Source of the DNA: Desulfovibrio subterraneus
Lineage (GTDB): Bacteria; Desulfobacterota; Desulfovibrionia; Desulfovibrionales; Desulfovibrionaceae
Length of the DNA: 64,000 bases
Assembly: GCF_013340285.1 (NCBI RefSeq)
Contig: NZ_BLVO01000016.1
Span: 361,021 to 425,020, forward strand
Direction of reading: 5' to 3'
Notes under the pieces: generated by a model
What the model saw: only the letters and a program-made list of their open reading frames with translations
What the model was told of the DNA's origin: nothing
The model's database searches: none
Translations under genes and position numbers: made by a program
Shown: positions 61,061 through 64,000 of the stretch, piece after piece
Numbering within the stretch: the first letter of the stretch is position 1
Layout: every line of letters begins with the position of its first letter

Positions 61061-61390
61061 TTATTTTCCTGAAGACGTATAGTTAAGGCCTACTACTCCT
61101 ATGATTATCAGTAACAGAGAGCACATTTTGACGGCTGTTGCCCGCTCGCCAAAAAGACAAATGCCGATCACAGCCACGGTTGCTGTCCCTACGCCGGACC
61201 ACACTGCATAGGCGATGCTGACATCCATTTTTTTTACCACTACAGAGAGTCCCCAAAGGGCCAGGCCATAAAAGACAAAAACAGAAATGGTCGGAATGAT
61301 TTTGGAAAACCCATCCGATAGTTTCAGGCATGAGGTTCCGGTAACTTCACAAAAAATAGACAGGAAAAGGATAATCCAGCTTTCTAACAT
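61061..61390 (-). CDS. Small multidrug resistance (SMR/EmrE) transporter
   Basis: 109 aa from the ATG at 61390 (AAGGTG upstream). Four membrane helices with the family's Glu in IILFLSIFCEVTGTSCLKLSDG (Glu at ~14) and AYAVWSGVGTATVAVIGICLFGE. Proton-coupled export of cationic compounds or guanidinium is expected; which class cannot be told. Alone in its orientation. Confidence 0.92.
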   Translation of the reverse strand: MLESWIILFLSIFCEVTGTSCLKLSDGFSKIIPTISVFVFYGLALWGLSVVVKKMDVSIAYAVWSGVGTATVAVIGICLFGERATAVKMCSLLLIIIGVVGLNYTSSGK

Positions 61391-61557
61391 ATATTTCACC
61401 TTGCTAATAGTGTCGGAATGCGTGCCATGGCTGCGTGATCTGCCAGACCGGCCGCGCATGACATGAGTATCAATCTGGTTTCAGGAACAGGAGCATTCTG
61501 CGCGGAAACCTGTGTGGCACAGCGGAGAACGGAGAGGTTTGCAGCGGTCTGTGTGCG

Positions 61558-62001
61558 CTACTGTGTATCCTCCATGCGGAGGTAGGCTCTGAACTCGTTG
61601 GCGTCACCATTTCGTTGGTACTCGCAGCGATCCGTCAGTTCCCGGATGAGATAAATGCCGAGTCCGCCAACAGGCCGCGATTCAATATCGGCGTCCAGAT
61701 CAGGGGTCTCCTTGCCCAGCGGGTCAAAGGGCACACCCCAGTCGCGCAGTATGATGCAGAGCATTGCAGGGGCGCCCGGTGCTTCCCTCAGAACTTCACA
61801 CCCCACTTCCATGTCACCCTCGTCGTCCGGATAGGCATAGCTGCCTATGTTGACGACCAGCTCCTCCAAAACCAGCTCAAGACGCCCCAAAAGCAATTCC
61901 GGCACTCCCAGTGCGGTACTTCTCTCGCGGAGGAAGGCCTGAGCCCCGGCAAGGCTATCCAGCGTTGCCGGGATTCGGAGGGTCACGCAGTTTTGTGTCA
62001 T
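61558..62001 (-). CDS. RsbW-like anti-sigma regulatory ATPase
   Basis: 147 aa HATPase_c_2 domain: LGRLELVLEELVVNIGSYAYPDDEG (N box), DWGVPFDPL (G1) and GGLGIYLIRELTDRCEYQRNGDANEF (G2). It starts within the stop of the STAS gene (4-bp overlap). Expected to bind and phosphorylate the STAS antagonist in a partner switch. Confidence 0.88.
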   Translation of the reverse strand: MTQNCVTLRIPATLDSLAGAQAFLRERSTALGVPELLLGRLELVLEELVVNIGSYAYPDDEGDMEVGCEVLREAPGAPAMLCIILRDWGVPFDPLGKETPDLDADIESRPVGGLGIYLIRELTDRCEYQRNGDANEFRAYLRMEDTQ

Positions 62002-62327
62002 TCTGCAAGGGCCTCGTCTTTTGTTGCAAACACACGGAACATTTTCAGAAAACCGGAAACGCGGAACACTTCATCCACCATTCCGGTCATGCCGCAAAAC
62101 GAGAGGCTGCCCCCTGCTGCGCGCAGCTTCTTGGCAGACGACAGTATGCTGCGCAGCCCTGCGGAGCTTATGTATTCAAGGCCGGACATGTCTGCGATGA
62201 CGGCAGTGGTTCCCTGCGTTATCAGAGAATCACAATGCTGCTCGAACGCAGGGGCGGTTACGGCATCCATCCGACCGGAAAGTTCTACCAAAGCACGATT
62301 GTTGGAAAGAGTGCATGCGATGTTCAT
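61998..62327 (-). CDS. STAS anti-sigma factor antagonist
   Basis: 109 aa. ALVELSGRMDAVTAPAFEQHCDSLITQGTTAVIADMSGLEYISSAGLRSILSSAKKL is the SpoIIAA/RsbV fold with the phosphorylatable Ser in ISSAGLRS. It lies between the PP2C phosphatase and the RsbW-like ATPase, the classic partner-switching trio. Confidence 0.92.
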   Translation of the reverse strand: MNIACTLSNNRALVELSGRMDAVTAPAFEQHCDSLITQGTTAVIADMSGLEYISSAGLRSILSSAKKLRAAGGSLSFCGMTGMVDEVFRVSGFLKMFRVFATKDEALAE

Positions 62328-62362
62328 GTGTTCTCCTGAAACTATTTTTCAAATAAGGTTTC

Positions 62363-64000
62363 TCATGCTGACCGGGGGCCGACGTAGCGCACCGCCAGCA
62401 TGGTAATATCATCGGATTGCTCTGCCTCTCCGGCAAATGCGGCCACAGAAGCCTCCACCCCCCGTATCTGGGTGGTGATGTCTTCACCGGCAAGGCGCGT
62501 AAGAGTCTCCAGCAGGCGGCTTTCCTCATACAGGCCACCGTTGGTGTTCATGGCCTCGGTTACGCCGTCCGTATACATGAAAAGGGTGTCTCCGGGCATT
62601 AACTGCATTGTTCTGGTCGTATAGGTCATATCCGGCATGGCGCCGGCCATGGGTTCTTCCAGCGTTTCAACCCACTGCGGACCATCCTTGAGGCTGAGCA
62701 GTAGCGGCGGGTTATGTCCGGCGTTGGCATACCGCAACGTGCCTGTCTCCATATCAAGAATAGCCAGAAAGAGCGTTACAAACATGCAGGAAGGGTTGTC
62801 TGCGGCCAGATCGTCATTCACCTTGGCCAGAATTGTACCGGGCTCTGCACTGCGTTCAGCAACGGCTTTGAGCAGGGTTTTCGTTACAGCCATGAAGAAT
62901 GCAGCCGGAACGCCTTTACCGGAGACATCGCCGACAAGAAAACAGAACTGTTTGTCATCTATAAAGAAAAAGTCATACAGGTCGCCGCCGACTTCCTTGG
63001 CAGGGACAATGGTCGCATAGACATCCACCTCGGTCCGTTCCGGAAACGCAGGGAATATTTTGGGGAGAATGCCCATTTGAATATCGCGGGCAATGCGCAG
63101 CTCCGACTCTATCCGTTCTTTGGCGGCTGTCGTGGTGGTCAGTTTGGCAATATGCGTTTTCAGGTCACGCTTCATGGCAGAGAAAGATTCTGCAAGGTCG
63201 CCCACCTCATCTCCGGAAGCAATGGCCGGCAGCTCTATGTCCAGATTTCCCTTGGCGATCTCGCCGGTAACGCCGGTGAGTGTTTGCAGGGGACGAATGA
63301 TGGAACGGGAAACAAGCGTTACCATGCCTGCGAGCAACAAGGCTCCCACAACACTGATGGCGATGATTGTGTTGGTAAGGCTGTGCAGGCTGGCAAGCAG
63401 TTCCGATTCCGGCATGACAACGCCCAGAGACCAGTTCTGGCCTGGCAACGGGATGTAGGTAACATGGACAACGCCAAATTTGGCTACCGGCGGAAGCCTG
63501 ATAAAACCTGACTCACCGGCAACCATGCGTTTGCCGAGTTCACGTATTTCAGGAACGCCGACTTCTTCCGCGTAGGTGAAAATGGTTTCGTTCATGACCA
63601 TGTCCTGAATCGGGTGGGCAATGAACGTGCCGTGGCGGGAAAGAAGGAAGACAAAGCCTGTTTCGTACACTTTGATGTCGTTTACGATTGTCTGCAGCCA
63701 GTTGAGTTCAATGTCCGCAGTAACCACACCAACCTGCTGCATCCCCTGAGGGGTGCGACGCGAGAAGGGCGTGGCGAACGTAATCATGGGACTGTTTCCG
63801 CCTCCGCTATCAAAATAAGGCTCAGTCCAGATGGGCTTGTTCAGTTCATGGGCAAGCTGGAACCAGTCCATGTAGGGATACTGATATTCCGGCCCTCCAA
63901 GGATGTCCGTGGTGACCTTGCGGCCCGTTCGGTGTGTGTAGGGAGCGTAGAGTTCTCGCGAACGGTCAAACGCGAACGGGTTGAACGCCACTGCCATGCC
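62363..64000 (-). CDS. Membrane SpoIIE-type PP2C phosphatase, 5' end outside window
   Basis: At least 544 aa; the frame is open at the window edge and the expected first membrane helix is missing, so the gene begins beyond 64,000. Visible parts: the second half of a dCache-type periplasmic sensor (WTEPYFDSGGGNSPMITFATPF, GVVTADIELNWLQTI), membrane helix IIAISVVGALLLAGMVTLV, HAMP, and a SpoIIE phosphatase domain (AKEVGGDLYDFFFIDDKQFCFLVGDVSGKGVPAAFFMA, FMYTDGVTEAMN). It should dephosphorylate the STAS protein in response to an external signal. Confidence 0.9.
   Translation of the reverse strand, partial: GMAVAFNPFAFDRSRELYAPYTHRTGRKVTTDILGGPEYQYPYMDWFQLAHELNKPIWTEPYFDSGGGNSPMITFATPFSRRTPQGMQQVGVVTADIELNWLQTIVNDIKVYETGFVFLLSRHGTFIAHPIQDMVMNETIFTYAEEVGVPEIRELGKRMVAGESGFIRLPPVAKFGVVHVTYIPLPGQNWSLGVVMPESELLASLHSLTNTIIAISVVGALLLAGMVTLVSRSIIRPLQTLTGVTGEIAKGNLDIELPAIASGDEVGDLAESFSAMKRDLKTHIAKLTTTTAAKERIESELRIARDIQMGILPKIFPAFPERTEVDVYATIVPAKEVGGDLYDFFFIDDKQFCFLVGDVSGKGVPAAFFMAVTKTLLKAVAERSAEPGTILAKVNDDLAADNPSCMFVTLFLAILDMETGTLRYANAGHNPPLLLSLKDGPQWVETLEEPMAGAMPDMTYTTRTMQLMPGDTLFMYTDGVTEAMNTNGGLYEESRLLETLTRLAGEDITTQIRGVEASVAAFAGEAEQSDDITMLAVRYVGPRSA

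Overview
The window reads as a chromosome segment of a sulfate-reducing delta-proteobacterium, most likely a Desulfovibrionaceae member. This is an inference from gene content: PEP-synthase-like proteins beside TauE and a TIGR02186-type membrane protein, DUF169, a carbon monoxide dehydrogenase-like protein, SulP, many sensors, and a tRNA-Ala(GGC)-derived repeat. No rRNA, intact tRNA or CRISPR array was seen.

Layout. (1) 1-7,700 is the body of an integrative element: a coupled three-gene minus-strand operon (C39-like peptidase fold, 75-aa protein, DUF2958), an unknown 163-aa gene, then a plus-strand HTH protein, an HUH-type replication protein, two tandem tyrosine recombinases and a 91-aa ORF, followed by a lipoprotein/DUF2628 pair and an XRE regulator. 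(2) 7,800-22,900 looks like core genome. A minus-strand run (UspA, TauE, TIGR02186-like, three PEP-synthase-like paralogues with a REC-only protein between them) is preceded by a good sigma-54 promoter. A divergent histidine kinase/NtrC-type regulator pair is its likely controller. (3) 23,000-56,700 is an accessory region. Seven fragments of the 3' half of a tRNA-Ala(GGC) gene, most still carrying a tRNA-type terminator, plus one half-copy of the flanking repeat, punctuate it. Between them lie independent modules: a hybrid sensor kinase; an AmiC-PAS-GGDEF cyclase; an asparagine-synthase-like protein with a membrane acyltransferase; a chemoreceptor and a GFA-family protein; a CODH-like/DUF169 pair with a divergent sigma-54 activator; a MerR-controlled RND efflux pump; a WYL regulator with an MDR oxidoreductase and an NTF2-like protein; and two Tli4-like lipoproteins. 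Broken pieces of the same element type as region 1 sit beside several repeats, so the region appears to have grown by repeated integration and decay. (4) 56,800-64,000 returns to core-like genes: a SulP transporter with STAS and C-terminal sensory-like domains, an RsbW-type ATPase fused to an acetyltransferase-like region, an SMR pump, and a PP2C/STAS/RsbW partner-switching operon cut by the window end.

The best candidates for undescribed biology are the tRNA-Ala repeat array with its signalling cargo, the CODH-like/DUF169/sigma-54 locus, and the sigma-54-controlled PEP-synthase-like trio.
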